Part shown: positions 42,895-53,076 of the stretch, piece after piece | How positions within the stretch are numbered: the stretch's first letter is position 1 | Layout of the letters: every line of letters starts with the position of its first letter | Assembly: GCA_018646605.1 (NCBI GenBank) | Contig: JABGUL010000036.1 | Span: 1 to 64,000 of the forward strand | DNA: 64,000 nt | Direction: 5' to 3' | Origin: Flavobacteriaceae bacterium | Lineage (GTDB): Bacteria; Bacteroidota; Bacteroidia; Flavobacteriales; Flavobacteriaceae | Made by a program: the position numbers and the translations under genes | Notes under the pieces: model-generated | Databases searched by the model: none | Told to the model about the DNA's origin: nothing | What the model saw: only the letters and a program-made list of their open reading frames with translations

Positions 42895-43416
42895 ATGGAA
42901 GTGTTAAAAGATTTTACTATCCCGTTTGTGGGGTTGAAAGACGGAAAACACAGCTTTTCTTTTCCAATAGACAATACGTTCTTTGCGCATTTTGAGTACA
43001 CCGATTTCAATCAAGCACAACTTGAAGCTAAGCTGGTTTTGGATAAAAAGCCTACCTTTTTAGAATTGAGTTTTGATGTTCAAGGAAAAGTAATCCTTCC
43101 TTGTGACGTTTCAATGGAGTTATTTGATCTTCCAATCGATTCCCAATTTGATTTATTAGTCAAATTTGGATCGAATACAGAAAGCAATTCAGATGAGATA
43201 ATCATCTTGCCAGAGGGGGATTATCAAATTAACGTCGCCCAATATATTTATGAATTAATTATTTTGGCGATTCCCTTAAAACGGATTCATCCTGGAATTG
43301 AAGACGGTACTTTACAAAGCGATATTGTAAAGAAACTCAGAGAGCTAGAACCTAAAGAAGAAAATTTAAACGGAGGTGAAGACCCCCGTTGGAATAAACT
43401 AAAAGATCTCTTGTAA
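42895..43416 (+). CDS. YceD/DUF177 protein
   Basis: A 173-residue DUF177 protein from the ATG at 42895 (MEVLKDFTIPFVGLKDGKH). It has the conserved central LPCDVSMELFDLPI part and YIYELIILAIPLKRIHPG, and ends in the acidic WNKLKDLL typical of the family. Relatives in other bacteria and plants are linked with 23S rRNA or L32 accumulation, and the gene nearly always precedes rpmF, as here (24 nt). Confidence 0.85.
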   Translation: MEVLKDFTIPFVGLKDGKHSFSFPIDNTFFAHFEYTDFNQAQLEAKLVLDKKPTFLELSFDVQGKVILPCDVSMELFDLPIDSQFDLLVKFGSNTESNSDEIIILPEGDYQINVAQYIYELIILAIPLKRIHPGIEDGTLQSDIVKKLRELEPKEENLNGGEDPRWNKLKDLL

Positions 43417-43440
43417 AAGTGATCATGTAAAACAATTATT

Positions 43441-43638
43441 ATGGCACATCCTAAACGGAAAATTTCCAAAACAAGAAGAGACAAAAGACGTACGCATTAT
43501 AAAGCGGCTGACCAACAAATCGCAACTTGTACAACTACTGGTGAAGCACATCTTTACCACCGTGCTCATTGGCATGAAGGGAAATTGTACTACCGTGGTA
43601 AAGTTCTTGTTGATGCTGCAGCTACCGCTGAGGCATAA
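43441..43638 (+). CDS. rpmF: Ribosomal protein bL32
   Basis: A 65-residue bL32: [22 protein letters not shown] is the conserved basic N-terminus, followed by a [14 protein letters not shown] turn and an Ala-rich tail. Only one Cys is present in the turn, so it is not the four-Cys zinc form. A terminator follows 19 nt after its stop. Confidence 0.95.
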   Translation: MAHPKRKISKTRRDKRRTHYKAADQQIATCTTTGEAHLYHRAHWHEGKLYYRGKVLVDAAATAEA

Positions 43639-43657
43639 GAAATAAAGTATAATGAAT

Positions 43658-43684
43658 AGCTCTCCGCTTAGGAGGGCTTTTTTT
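43658..43684 (+). terminator. Intrinsic terminator after rpmF
   Basis: AGCTCTCC pairs with GGAGGGCT (one G-T) around GCTTA, followed by a run of seven T. It separates rpmF from fabH. Confidence 0.85.
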
Positions 43685-43695
43685 ATTACAATTGT

Positions 43696-43725
43696 TTTGA
43701 TTGCATCAAAAAACTGTTATCTTCA
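43696..43725 (+). promoter_or_regulatory. Probable promoter of fabH-accBC
   Basis: TTTG (43696-43699), an 18-nt spacer and TATCTTCA (43718-43725) match the -33 box fully and the -7 box at 4 of 6 defined bases. It lies directly after the rpmF terminator. Confidence 0.4.
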
Positions 43726-43761
43726 CTTCGTATTAATGTTTTTTTCTACTGAAAATTTATA

Positions 43762-44766
43762 ATGAATCAACGGAGTAATAAAGTGCTAAAAGCAGCAATT
43801 ACTGCAGTAGGAGGATACGTTCCCGATACAGTTTTATCTAACCAAGATTTAGAAAAAATGGTCGATACGAATGATGAATGGATAACTTCACGTACAGGAA
43901 TAAGAGAACGTCGTATTCTAAAAGACCCTGAAAAAGCGACTTCCTATCTTGCCATTCAAGCAGCCAACGATTTAATTTCAAAAAATAAACTTGACCCAAG
44001 CACCATTGACCTGGTTTTGGTTGCTACAATCACTCCAGACATCCATGTTGCAGCTACTGCAGCTTATGTAGCTTAAACCATTGGCGCAACAAATGCTTTT
44101 GCGTATGATTTAAATGCAGCATGCTCTGGATTTTTATATGGTATGAGTACCGCTGCCTCTTATATAAGTTCTGGGCGTTACAAAAAAATATTATTGATAG
44201 GAGCAGATAAAATGTCCTCTATCGTAGATTATACTGACCGAACTACATGCATCATTTTTGGAGATGGAGGGGGTGCAGTTTTATTTGAGCCTAGCACCAA
44301 TGAATTTGGATGGGAAGACGAGTACTTCAGAAGCAATGGAAGTGAGCGTATGGCTTTACGCATATTGTCTGGGGGGTCTTTGCATCCCACCACACAAGAA
44401 ACTTTTGATCAAGGTTGGCATAACATACATCAAGAAGGCAAAGTTGTGTTCAAGTATGCAGTCTCTGAAATGGCTAATGTTGCAGAAAAGATCATGAAGC
44501 GAAATGATTTAGAGGATGGAAAAATAGACTACCTCATTCCTCACCAAGCAAATAAAAGAATAATAGATGCTACCGCAAATTGTTTGGATTTATCCGAGGA
44601 TAAGGTACTCATGAATATTGACCGTTATGGCAATACTACTGCGGCTACATTGCCGCTTTTATTATACGATTACGAATCAAAATTTAAAAAAGGAGACAAG
44701 CTCGTTTTTGCTGCCTTTGGCGGTGGATTTACTTGGGGTGCCGCGCACCTCACTTGGGCGTATTAA
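43762..44766 (+). pseudogene. fabH: 3-oxoacyl-ACP synthase III with an in-frame stop
   Basis: The frame encodes a complete FabH of 334 codons: AAITAVGGYVPD, WITSRTGIRERRI, then active-site Cys121 in DLNAACSGF, the His in IPHQANKRI and the Asn in NIDRYGNTTAA. The single defect is codon 105, TAA at 44074-44076, between AAYVA and TIGATNAFAYD. A single change from a sense codon such as CAA would create it. There is no frameshift. As written, the protein ends before the catalytic Cys; a restart at ATG 44143 would lack that residue. FabH starts fatty acid synthesis from acetyl-CoA and malonyl-ACP and is normally needed, so a sequencing error, a paralogue elsewhere or read-through should be considered. 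Confidence 0.85.
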
Positions 44767-44787
44767 AAAACCAATTGAAAACTAAAT

Positions 44788-45270
44788 ATGGATATTAAAG
44801 ACATTCAACACCTAATCAAATTTGTTGCTAAATCAGGAGCACAAGAAGTAAAACTGGAGATGGAAGACATTAAAATCACCATCAAAACAGGGCCGGATCA
44901 ATCCTATGTTGAAAATTCGGGGATGGTTCAACAGCTACATACGGCTCCATCACCTGTCCAAATTCAAGCTGCTCCAGTAGCTGCAGCTCCAGAGGCTGAA
45001 GCACCTGCTGTGTCAAAAGAAGAAGATCATTTCATTACAATCAAATCTCCCATTATTGGAACGTTTTATCGAAAAGCCGCTCCAGACAAGCCTAACTTTG
45101 TTGAGGTCGGTAAAACTATTTCTGAAGGAGACGTTCTTTGCGTTATTGAAGCCATGAAACTCTTTAATGAGATTGAATCAGAACTAAGCGGTACTATTGT
45201 TAAAATTTTAGTTGATGATGCTTCTCCTGTAGAATTTGACCAACCTCTATTTGTGATAAATCCTTCTTAA
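44788..45270 (+). CDS. accB: Biotin carboxyl carrier protein of acetyl-CoA carboxylase
   Basis: A 160-residue BCCP: N-terminal helix region (MDIKDIQHLIKFVAKSGAQEVKLE), an Ala/Pro-rich linker (about 55-80) and the C-terminal biotinyl domain with EAMKLFNEIESE, where Lys124 carries biotin. It accepts CO2 from AccC and passes it to acetyl-CoA. It starts 21 nt after fabH and is followed by accC after 9 nt. Confidence 0.95.
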   Translation: MDIKDIQHLIKFVAKSGAQEVKLEMEDIKITIKTGPDQSYVENSGMVQQLHTAPSPVQIQAAPVAAAPEAEAPAVSKEEDHFITIKSPIIGTFYRKAAPDKPNFVEVGKTISEGDVLCVIEAMKLFNEIESELSGTIVKILVDDASPVEFDQPLFVINPS

Positions 45271-45279
45271 ACTTCCCTT

Positions 45280-46614
45280 ATGTTTAATAAAATCTTAATT
45301 GCCAATCGTGGAGAGATTGCCATGCGTATTATTCGTACCTGCAAAGAAATGGGAGTCAAAACAGTTGCAGTCTATTCAAAAGCAGATGCGGATAGTTTAC
45401 ATGTTCGTTTTGCTGATGAGGCAGTTTGTATAGGGCCTGCCCCAAGTAGCGAATCGTACCTAAAGATTCCTAACATTATAGCAGCTGCAGAAATCACCAA
45501 TGCTGATGCCATTCATCCGGGCTATGGTTTTCTTTCAGAAAACGCCAAATTTTCTAAAATCTGTGAAGAGCATAAAATTAAATTTATTGGAGCTTCTGCG
45601 ACGATGATCGATCAAATGGGGGATAAAGCCTCAGCCAAAGCGACTATGAAAGCTGCTGGGGTTCCAACCATCCCTGGTTCTGATGGACTTTTGGAATCCT
45701 TGGAAGAAGCTGGAGCTATCGCAAAAGAATTTGGTTACCCTGTGATGCTAAAAGCTACCGCTGGTGGTGGTGGAAAAGGAATGCGTGCAGTCTGGAAGGA
45801 AGATGAACTTGAAAAAGCATGGGAAAGTGCCCGTCAAGAAGCTAAAGCTGCTTTTGGAAATGACGGCATGTATATGGAAAAATTGATTGAGGAACCTAGA
45901 CATATTGAGATTCAAATTGTAGGAGATTCAACGGGCAAAGCGTGTCATTTGTCAGAGCGTGATTGTTCAATTCAAAGACGCCACCAAAAGCTTACCGAGG
46001 AAACTCCCTCTCCATTTATGACAGATGCCTTGAGAAAAAAAATGGGGGATGCTGCGGTAAAAGCTGCTGAATTTATTAAATACGAAGGCGCAGGGACCAT
46101 CGAATTTTTGGTGGATAAACACCGAAATTTCTATTTTATGGAAATGAATACTCGTATTCAGGTTGAGCACCCAATTACCGAACAGGTGATTGATTTTGAC
46201 CTTATTTGCGAGCAAATTAAAGTTGCTGCAGGAGAAAAAATCTCTGGTAAAAATTATTTACCTAAGCTGCATTCAATTGAATGTCGTATTAATGCTGAAG
46301 ATCCTGAAAATGACTTTAGACCAAGCCCGGGCTTGATTACAAATCTTCACCTTCCCGGCGGACATGGAGTGCGCGTTGATACCCATGTGTACAGCGGTTA
46401 CGTTATTCCTCCGCATTACGACTCTATGATCGCCAAGCTTATCACTACTGCACAGACGAGAGAAGGAGCAATCAGCAAGATGAAACGTGCCTTAGAGGAG
46501 TTTATTGTAGAAGGGATTAAAACAACCATTCCTTTCCACCTAAAACTGATGAGTGATCCTGCCTATATAAAGGGAGAATACACCACCAAGTTTATGGAAG
46601 ATTTTTCTATGTAA
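45280..46614 (+). CDS. accC: Biotin carboxylase subunit of acetyl-CoA carboxylase
   Basis: A 444-residue ATP-grasp biotin carboxylase. [17 protein letters not shown] opens the N-domain, [14 protein letters not shown] is the ATP lid loop, [20 protein letters not shown] and [16 protein letters not shown] hold catalytic residues, and RINAEDP the C-domain. It carboxylates the biotin on AccB. It is last in the fabH-accB-accC run and converges on the prolyl oligopeptidase gene. Confidence 0.95.
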   Translation: MFNKILIANRGEIAMRIIRTCKEMGVKTVAVYSKADADSLHVRFADEAVCIGPAPSSESYLKIPNIIAAAEITNADAIHPGYGFLSENAKFSKICEEHKIKFIGASATMIDQMGDKASAKATMKAAGVPTIPGSDGLLESLEEAGAIAKEFGYPVMLKATAGGGGKGMRAVWKEDELEKAWESARQEAKAAFGNDGMYMEKLIEEPRHIEIQIVGDSTGKACHLSERDCSIQRRHQKLTEETPSPFMTDALRKKMGDAAVKAAEFIKYEGAGTIEFLVDKHRNFYFMEMNTRIQVEHPITEQVIDFDLICEQIKVAAGEKISGKNYLPKLHSIECRINAEDPENDFRPSPGLITNLHLPGGHGVRVDTHVYSGYVIPPHYDSMIAKLITTAQTREGAISKMKRALEEFIVEGIKTTIPFHLKLMSDPAYIKGEYTTKFMEDFSM

Positions 46615-46617
46615 CAC

Positions 46618-46643
46618 GTGTAATTTTTTGAAATTACCTACAC
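46618..46643. terminator. Possible bidirectional terminator
   Basis: GTAATTT pairs with AAATTAC around TTTG, extended imperfectly by GTGT/ACAC, with T-rich flanks, between the convergent accC and peptidase genes. Confidence 0.4.
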
Positions 46644-46668
46644 TTGTTTTATTTCTGGCAATCCCTTT

Positions 46669-48807
46669 TTATCCTTTGGGTTTACTTGATATCGCTTCAG
46701 GCAATACCTTAAAGCCCATATTGTATAAGGTAAAGCCAAAAATATCAGCATACTGTTCAATCGTTTTAGCAACTGGTGTTCCCGCACCATGACCCGCATT
46801 GGTTTCTATGCGAATGAGTACCGGATTCTCTCCTTTTTGCTTGTCTTGTAGTTCGGCAGCAAACTTAAACGAATGTGCAGGAACTACCCGATCATCATGA
46901 TCCCCAGTCGTAATTAAAGTGGCTGGATAATGTGTACCTCCCTTGACATTATGCACAGGAGAATACCCTTTTAAATACGCAAACATTTCTGCGGAATCTT
47001 CAGACGTTCCAAAATCATATGACCATCCTGCACCCGCAGTAAATTTATGATAACGCAACATGTCTAAAACCCCAACGGCAGGCAAGGCTACTTTTATTAA
47101 ATCTGGGCGTTGTGTCATGGTTGCCCCAACCAAAAGGCCTCCGTTTGATCCTCCTCGAATGGCCAAAAATTCTGGACTCGTGATATTTTCTGCAATTAGA
47201 TATTCAGCAGCAGCGATAAAATCATCAAAAACATTTTGCTTTTTCTGCTGTATCCCAGCTTGATGCCATTCTTTACCATATTCACCGCCTCCTCTAAGAT
47301 TGGGAACAGCATAGACACCTCCCTGTTCCATCCAGACGGCATTTGAGATGCTGAAAGAAGGGCGAAGGCTAATATTAAATCCACCATAGCCATAAAGTAT
47401 AGTTGGATTTTTACCATTGTATTCCACTCCTTTTTTATGGGTGATGATCATGGGGACTTTTGTCCCGTCGGTAGAAGTATAAAAAACTTGAGTTGAGATA
47501 TAATCCTCTGGATTAAAGTCAATGTCTGGAGTCCAATATTTTTTAGCAGTTTTCGTTTTTGGCTCATAGGAATAAATGATTCCTGGAGAGTGATAATTTG
47601 AAAAACTGAAGTACAACAGATCGACTTCTTTTTTACCGCTGAATCCTCCTGCAGTTCCAACCCCAGGGAGTTCCACTTCGCCCATGTTATTTCCTTTACT
47701 GTCGTATTGAAATACCTTGGTGATGGCATCCACCATATATTTTGCAAAAAAGTAACCACTCCCGCTACTTGGAGATAAGACATGTTCCGTTTCTGGGATA
47801 AAGTCCTTCCAATATTTTTCTTGTGGTCGATTAGCCGATACCGAAACGACCTTTTGATTGGGTGCATTTTTATTTGTTACAATAAAAAACTGATCTCCTT
47901 CTGCATCCAGCAGATAACTGTCTGTATTATAATCTTCATCCATTGGGATTAAAGGACTATTGGGGTCAGCTAAATCCTTGAGGAAGGCAATATTTCCTGA
48001 AGTGGTTTTTGATCCTGATATAATCAAATACCGTCCATCTTCGGTTACAGAAGCACCTACATAACGATGTTTTTGTTCAGGTGTTCCTCCATAAATGAGT
48101 TGATCTTCAGATTGAGAAGTTCCTAGTTTGTGATAATACAATTTGTGTTGATCGGTCATTTCAGAAAGTTCACTTCCATCGGGTTTATCATAACTGGAAT
48201 AGAAAAAGCCTTCGTCTAGCTTCCACTGAATACCACTGAACTTAACCTCTAGTAGGGTGTCTTCTAAAATGGTTTTGTGGACCGCGTCTAAAACAATAAT
48301 TTTACGCCAGTCACTTCCTCCTTCACTGATGGAATATGCAGCTAATTTTCCTGATTTTGAAAAAGTTAATCCGGCCAAAGAGGTAGTGCCGTCCTCTGCA
48401 AAAGTATTGGGATCCAGAAAGACCTCCTTTTCTTCTCCTTCTTTTTGGCGGTAAACCACATATTGGTTTTGAAGGCCGTCGTTTTTATAGAAATACGTGT
48501 AGTCTCCTTCTTTAAATGGAGCGGAAAGTTTCTCATAATTCCAGATTTGCTCCAAACGATTTTTAAGTTCACTTCGAAAGGGAATTTGATCTAGAAATGA
48601 AAAGGTCGTTTCATTTTGTTTTCCCACCCAAGCTTCCGTTTCCTTACTCATATCGTCTTCTAGCCAACGATAATTATCGGTCACTTCGGTATCAAAATAA
48701 GTCTCTGAAACAGGGATTTTTTGGGTAACGGGATACGTCATTTCTTCAGTATTTTGTTGACAAGAGAATCCTGTCAAAATAAGCATAAGTAGGATTGATT
48801 TTTTCAT
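46669..48807 (-). CDS. Prolyl oligopeptidase family serine peptidase, lipoprotein
   Basis: A 712-residue S9A peptidase with a lipoprotein signal (LILTGFSC). The beta-propeller lies at about 70-420 and the alpha/beta-hydrolase domain beyond. The catalytic Ser is in RGGSNGGLLVGA, the Asp in TTGDHDDRVV and the His in NAGHGAG; ILYGYGGFNISL and the LRGGGEYGKEWH segment are family signatures. It cleaves proline-containing short peptides, here outside the cytoplasm. It is last in a three-gene run after the esterase and hexosaminidase genes, 18 nt behind the latter. Confidence 0.9.
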   Translation of the reverse strand: MKKSILLMLILTGFSCQQNTEEMTYPVTQKIPVSETYFDTEVTDNYRWLEDDMSKETEAWVGKQNETTFSFLDQIPFRSELKNRLEQIWNYEKLSAPFKEGDYTYFYKNDGLQNQYVVYRQKEGEEKEVFLDPNTFAEDGTTSLAGLTFSKSGKLAAYSISEGGSDWRKIIVLDAVHKTILEDTLLEVKFSGIQWKLDEGFFYSSYDKPDGSELSEMTDQHKLYYHKLGTSQSEDQLIYGGTPEQKHRYVGASVTEDGRYLIISGSKTTSGNIAFLKDLADPNSPLIPMDEDYNTDSYLLDAEGDQFFIVTNKNAPNQKVVSVSANRPQEKYWKDFIPETEHVLSPSSGSGYFFAKYMVDAITKVFQYDSKGNNMGEVELPGVGTAGGFSGKKEVDLLYFSFSNYHSPGIIYSYEPKTKTAKKYWTPDIDFNPEDYISTQVFYTSTDGTKVPMIITHKKGVEYNGKNPTILYGYGGFNISLRPSFSISNAVWMEQGGVYAVPNLRGGGEYGKEWHQAGIQQKKQNVFDDFIAAAEYLIAENITSPEFLAIRGGSNGGLLVGATMTQRPDLIKVALPAVGVLDMLRYHKFTAGAGWSYDFGTSEDSAEMFAYLKGYSPVHNVKGGTHYPATLITTGDHDDRVVPAHSFKFAAELQDKQKGENPVLIRIETNAGHGAGTPVAKTIEQYADIFGFTLYNMGFKVLPEAISSKPKG

Positions 48808-48825
48808 AAGAGTTGGTTTTAGTAT

Positions 48826-50925
48826 TTAGTTTAGCACAGGACTCGTTCCTTCTTGCCAAACCGTTTTGGTTTTAAAATGAGCATTAACTTTTTCTAAAAA
48901 AAGTATTTCAGACATAAATTGCCAATCAAAATTAATGGATTGATTTGCGGGATGGTTATGATGATCTTGGTCGAGAATATAATTTTCAGGTTTATTAAGA
49001 ATTCGTGTTTGTCCATAAACTTGTTGAAAATCTTGTCGCACTGTTTTAAATTTTTTGGTGAGCTCCTGAAGTTCCAATAAAATTTTTGTTTCCTCATCAA
49101 CAGTAGTTGCAAGGTCAAAAGCTTCTATTTTTTTAAGGGCTTCAAAATTATAATTTACTAAGGCACCGACTTCTCTATAAATCGCTAGTGTATATTTATT
49201 TTCAGCATTTTGAGTTTTAATACGGGTTAAGGTTTGCTGTACTTTTTTTAAATTTTCACTTTGCTTAGAAATATTTTCTAGTCGTTCGGCATACTTTTCA
49301 GCCCAAGCCCCTTTATCATTAAAATCAGGCAAATCGATAACATGTTCTTCTATCGCATTTTCTCTGTGTACTAATGAATTCCGATGAATTCCATCTTCTA
49401 ATAAGACATTGGTCCAGAGGCCAACGGGCGCATCTAGCGCATCGATAAAGGCATACTCCTCAGATTGGAAGGCAGCTCCAAAAGTACGGTGTCTAAAGCT
49501 GGCTTTAAACTCTTCTTTAGCACGTTTCATTCCTGCCCAACTGTATTCTGCAAAAGCAGCAATTCCACGTTTATAGAGTTCAAAATGTGGGGAATCATCA
49601 TCCCAAAGGGTTAATAGTAAACCGTTGTAACCTCTCTCAATAGATTGCTGTGCAAATATTTTTATTTGATCAATATTACTTTCTCTCTGTGGCATTAAGG
49701 TCCAGCGTGTTTGTCCTGAAGTTGCTCCCATCACACTAAAGCCATTGCTCGAAAACCAGTCCATAGCTTTGCCATTTCCATAGGATTCTGCTATATGATA
49801 ATTCCAACGCATGTATACACAGTTCTTTGGAAACTGCTGAATAAATTGGCTGAGTTTGGGTTCGTTTTTAGTCCAAATAGAATCAACGGCTTGTTCACTC
49901 ATTTTACTGTCATAAATGGGAGACATGAGCCCTGCCTCCTTGAGGGGCATATCATCCCAAAATATAGGAATTCGGTTGTGTTCAGCTGCGAAAGCACTTA
50001 CTTTATTAAGCCAAATTATATTTAATTCCAAGGCTGATATTCCGCTATTGCGCCCCGTGGTTTTTACTTCGTCACCTCCCACATGTAGGTATTTTCCATA
50101 GGGAGTAGCCTCCATTGCATCGAGGTAAAGGTCAAATTGCAACTCATAGGTTTTTGGATCTAAGGGATTAAACGCCCAATCGCTTTTTGGGTCATCACGT
50201 AACGCAAAATTCTTTTCGTGTTTTAAAATAAAAGAAGCATGTCCTAAGCCTTGTACCAAAGGACTAATATTGATATTCCTTTGTTGCGCATATTCACTTA
50301 TAGCTTTCCATTGATCAATGGTCATAGCGTCATCACTCCCCACTTCAGGACGACTTTTGTATTGAAGTTTGTCTTCAATTTCAAGAATCACCCCATTGAT
50401 TTTTAATTGTGCCAAATGGTCCATTAACTCATAATAATAGGATTCTTTTTCTCTGTGGTGTTTGATGTCTATTTGAATGGGGCGAAAGGCAATTTTTGGA
50501 GCATCATTGATTTCTAAAAGGGGGAATAGTTTCCCTTGAGCATCTTCTATAATCTGAGAGAGTGTTACAAAGGCATAAAACAAACCCGCTTCATCTTGTG
50601 CCTCGATATTGATCTTTTCTCCTTCAATTTTTAACGAATAGCTTTCAGCTTGCTGCCCCACTTTAGCATTGATATTAAAATGGATTTGGGCTTTTTCTGC
50701 AGTCTCACTTTTCACCATGTTTTTTAAAACACCATACCTTATTGGAAGGGCATTATCTTGAGGACTAAAAGCCCCTTGTAAAGCACCTGCATTAAGAGTA
50801 GACATTTCTGAATTAACGGATATGTCTTGGGGTGAAGGGAGGAGTTCAAAAGTGATTTGTTCTGATTTTTCATTAGCACAAGAAACCAGTAAAAAAATAG
50901 TAAATAGGCAGAGTATATTTTTCAT
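48826..50925 (-). CDS. GH20 beta-N-acetylhexosaminidase-like lipoprotein
   Basis: A 699-residue lipoprotein (signal ending LLVSC). A GH20b domain (about 25-145) precedes the GH20 barrel (about 147-480). The catalytic pair Asp285-Glu286 is visible in HVGGDEVK, with LVQGLGHA and LTLWDDDSPHFELY also in the barrel. A helical C-terminal region of about 180 residues follows. It would release GlcNAc or GalNAc residues from glycans. It is 12 nt downstream of the sialate O-acetylesterase-like gene, so both probably act on the same material. Confidence 0.82.
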   Translation of the reverse strand: MKNILCLFTIFLLVSCANEKSEQITFELLPSPQDISVNSEMSTLNAGALQGAFSPQDNALPIRYGVLKNMVKSETAEKAQIHFNINAKVGQQAESYSLKIEGEKINIEAQDEAGLFYAFVTLSQIIEDAQGKLFPLLEINDAPKIAFRPIQIDIKHHREKESYYYELMDHLAQLKINGVILEIEDKLQYKSRPEVGSDDAMTIDQWKAISEYAQQRNINISPLVQGLGHASFILKHEKNFALRDDPKSDWAFNPLDPKTYELQFDLYLDAMEATPYGKYLHVGGDEVKTTGRNSGISALELNIIWLNKVSAFAAEHNRIPIFWDDMPLKEAGLMSPIYDSKMSEQAVDSIWTKNEPKLSQFIQQFPKNCVYMRWNYHIAESYGNGKAMDWFSSNGFSVMGATSGQTRWTLMPQRESNIDQIKIFAQQSIERGYNGLLLTLWDDDSPHFELYKRGIAAFAEYSWAGMKRAKEEFKASFRHRTFGAAFQSEEYAFIDALDAPVGLWTNVLLEDGIHRNSLVHRENAIEEHVIDLPDFNDKGAWAEKYAERLENISKQSENLKKVQQTLTRIKTQNAENKYTLAIYREVGALVNYNFEALKKIEAFDLATTVDEETKILLELQELTKKFKTVRQDFQQVYGQTRILNKPENYILDQDHHNHPANQSINFDWQFMSEILFLEKVNAHFKTKTVWQEGTSPVLN

Positions 50926-50937
50926 AATTAAATGATT

Positions 50938-53013
50938 TTAGTTGGTTTGAAAAGATGAAGCTGGAAGGCCTTCTTGATTGAAAAGAGTAGCTTCAAAATA
51001 ATTTTTCCATCCATAACGAATACGTTTTGGGTTTTTAACTTTTTGAGCGGAAACACGAATTTGATTGTTTATAATTTTTGCTTTTGCAGGAATAAAAACA
51101 CCCTCGGCTCCTGCAATCTCAAAACCGTTTAATTTGTTTTTCCCCATTAATCCTGAGCCTATATAATCAAATTCAATGTCAATATAGTTGGAAAAAAGAC
51201 GATGATTTTTATATAAAGGCCCGGAGGGAACGATGTCTTTTTGACCATAGTCATGATGCAAAGCCAACTTTGCAAAACGCAATCCAACATCTTGTTTGTT
51301 GGCGGGATGTATATCTTTTTCTTCTCCTATGTCCAGGGTGATGACCATTCCGGTGTTGGGGGTAGTCAAACTTTTTCGTTGTGCCTCGCGAAGCTCATGA
51401 GAACGATCAGCTTCAGTATAAGTGTAAGGCGCAATTTGAGCAAAGTAAAATGGAAACTCATAGCCCCAGCGCTCACGCCAATCTCCAATCATACCGGTAA
51501 ACAATTCTTGGTATTCTTGAAAATTTCCAACATTAGACTCACCTTGATACCACAAGGCTCCCTTAATTCCAAAGGGTAAAATAGGAGTGATCATTTTTTG
51601 AAATAAAATACTGTAGGCATTTGGATCATTTAAAAAGCGTCCTTGTTTTAAGTTTGTTTTTAGTTCGCTCTCTCTAGCGATCAATTCAGAAGTGCTTAAA
51701 TTATGAAGTTGAAAATCAGGAATTAAATAAAAAGCATGGTGTTTTTGTTTCCATGTTCCTTGATCAAGGCGTTGATTTTCGGTTTTACTTTCCAGTAAAA
51801 TACTTCCTCTAAAACCACCTTCTCCCTGTAAATCAATGACTCTAACGGCTAAAACGTTCCCTTCGTTCTTGAGTATTCCTGGCGGTATTTCATATTTTTT
51901 ATCCGTACAACACGCTAGAATACTTCCAACAAGAACCCCATTGATATAGGTATAATCAATATCATCAATTCCTTTATTAAATCTTAGTGTATAGTTTTCT
52001 TGAGTATCGTCCACATCAAATGATTTTCGATACCAGATCACTCCGTTTTCTGCAGTAGTTCCACTCTCGAAAAATTGCTCAAAAGTAATTGGGAAACTTA
52101 CGTCCTGGCTTGTCTGTAATTCAACTTCAAAAGTATCCCAACTGGAATCGTCAAAGTCAGATTGTAAAAAAGTGGTATCATCTAAATCAAGTTCTGACCA
52201 AACCTTTTCTAAATCATCACCTTGGGGATATGGATAATTTTTGGCTTTTAAATAGGCGGCATTAGCGATAGAAATTTCACTATTTTTTTTATTATTATTT
52301 TCTTTTAGACTCTCAAATCCACCTGCATCCATAATTTCTTTTATGGCAGTTTGCGTAGGTTTTAAAGAACTGAGTTTTTTAGCACTTGTCCAAGCTTCAA
52401 CTCGTGTTCCACCCCAAGAGGAGTTTACAATACCGATGGGAATATCTAGATTTTCGTTTAGTTCTCGTGCGAAAAAATAACCTACGGCACTAAATTGCTT
52501 TACGTTTTCAGGTGTTGTTATTTTCCATGAGGTATTATTAATAGCGGTACCATTTAAATTTCGGGGTACAGAAAACATTCTAATAGCAGGATAATTGGCT
52601 GTGGCAATTTCCTCTGCTTGATTATTTATTGGGTTTTGAATTTGCCATTCCATATTTGATTGCCCAGAGGTTAGCCAAACGTCTCCAATCATAATATCTT
52701 CGAGAAAAAGCGCTTGCTTTTCTGAAACAATTTTTATTGTATGTGGACCTCCATATGAGGGTGTTTGTAACAGGGTGTTCCATTCTCCTTTGGTATCTAT
52801 TTCAACGGAGGCAGAATTACCCCAACTCGCCTCAATGGTAATGGTAGCTCCTGGAGACCCACTCCCCCAGACAGGAACTTCCATTTGTTGTTGCAATACC
52901 ATGTGATCGGAAAAAATAGCGGCTACGGCAATGGGTGTAGTTATTGATTGACAACCAAAGTATAGTAATATTAGTAAAAGAAAACGTAGTCTTTTAAGCA
53001 CGAATAATAACAT
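50938..53013 (-). CDS. Sialate O-acetylesterase-like SGNH esterase
   Basis: A 691-residue exported esterase (signal at about 8-30, ending near YFGCQ, perhaps a lipoprotein). MVLQQQMEVPVWGSG and DVWLTSGQSNMEWQIQ start the SGNH catalytic domain with its Ser, and GALWYQGESNVG is the family block. A beta-sandwich insert (about 285-420, ESGTTAENGVIWYRKSF) splits it. Such enzymes remove O-acetyl groups from sialic acids or from other sugars in plant and algal polysaccharides. First gene of the esterase-GH20-peptidase run. Confidence 0.82.
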   Translation of the reverse strand: MLLFVLKRLRFLLLILLYFGCQSITTPIAVAAIFSDHMVLQQQMEVPVWGSGSPGATITIEASWGNSASVEIDTKGEWNTLLQTPSYGGPHTIKIVSEKQALFLEDIMIGDVWLTSGQSNMEWQIQNPINNQAEEIATANYPAIRMFSVPRNLNGTAINNTSWKITTPENVKQFSAVGYFFARELNENLDIPIGIVNSSWGGTRVEAWTSAKKLSSLKPTQTAIKEIMDAGGFESLKENNNKKNSEISIANAAYLKAKNYPYPQGDDLEKVWSELDLDDTTFLQSDFDDSSWDTFEVELQTSQDVSFPITFEQFFESGTTAENGVIWYRKSFDVDDTQENYTLRFNKGIDDIDYTYINGVLVGSILACCTDKKYEIPPGILKNEGNVLAVRVIDLQGEGGFRGSILLESKTENQRLDQGTWKQKHHAFYLIPDFQLHNLSTSELIARESELKTNLKQGRFLNDPNAYSILFQKMITPILPFGIKGALWYQGESNVGNFQEYQELFTGMIGDWRERWGYEFPFYFAQIAPYTYTEADRSHELREAQRKSLTTPNTGMVITLDIGEEKDIHPANKQDVGLRFAKLALHHDYGQKDIVPSGPLYKNHRLFSNYIDIEFDYIGSGLMGKNKLNGFEIAGAEGVFIPAKAKIINNQIRVSAQKVKNPKRIRYGWKNYFEATLFNQEGLPASSFQTN

Positions 53014-53076
53014 GAGAAAAATAAATTTATGTCTTAAATTACAACAATAATTTAAATCTCTATTTTGACCTAAAAA

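Noticed and set aside
44074-44076. Selenocysteine or pyrrolysine decoding of the fabH stop
   Set aside because: The codon is TAA, which neither system uses.
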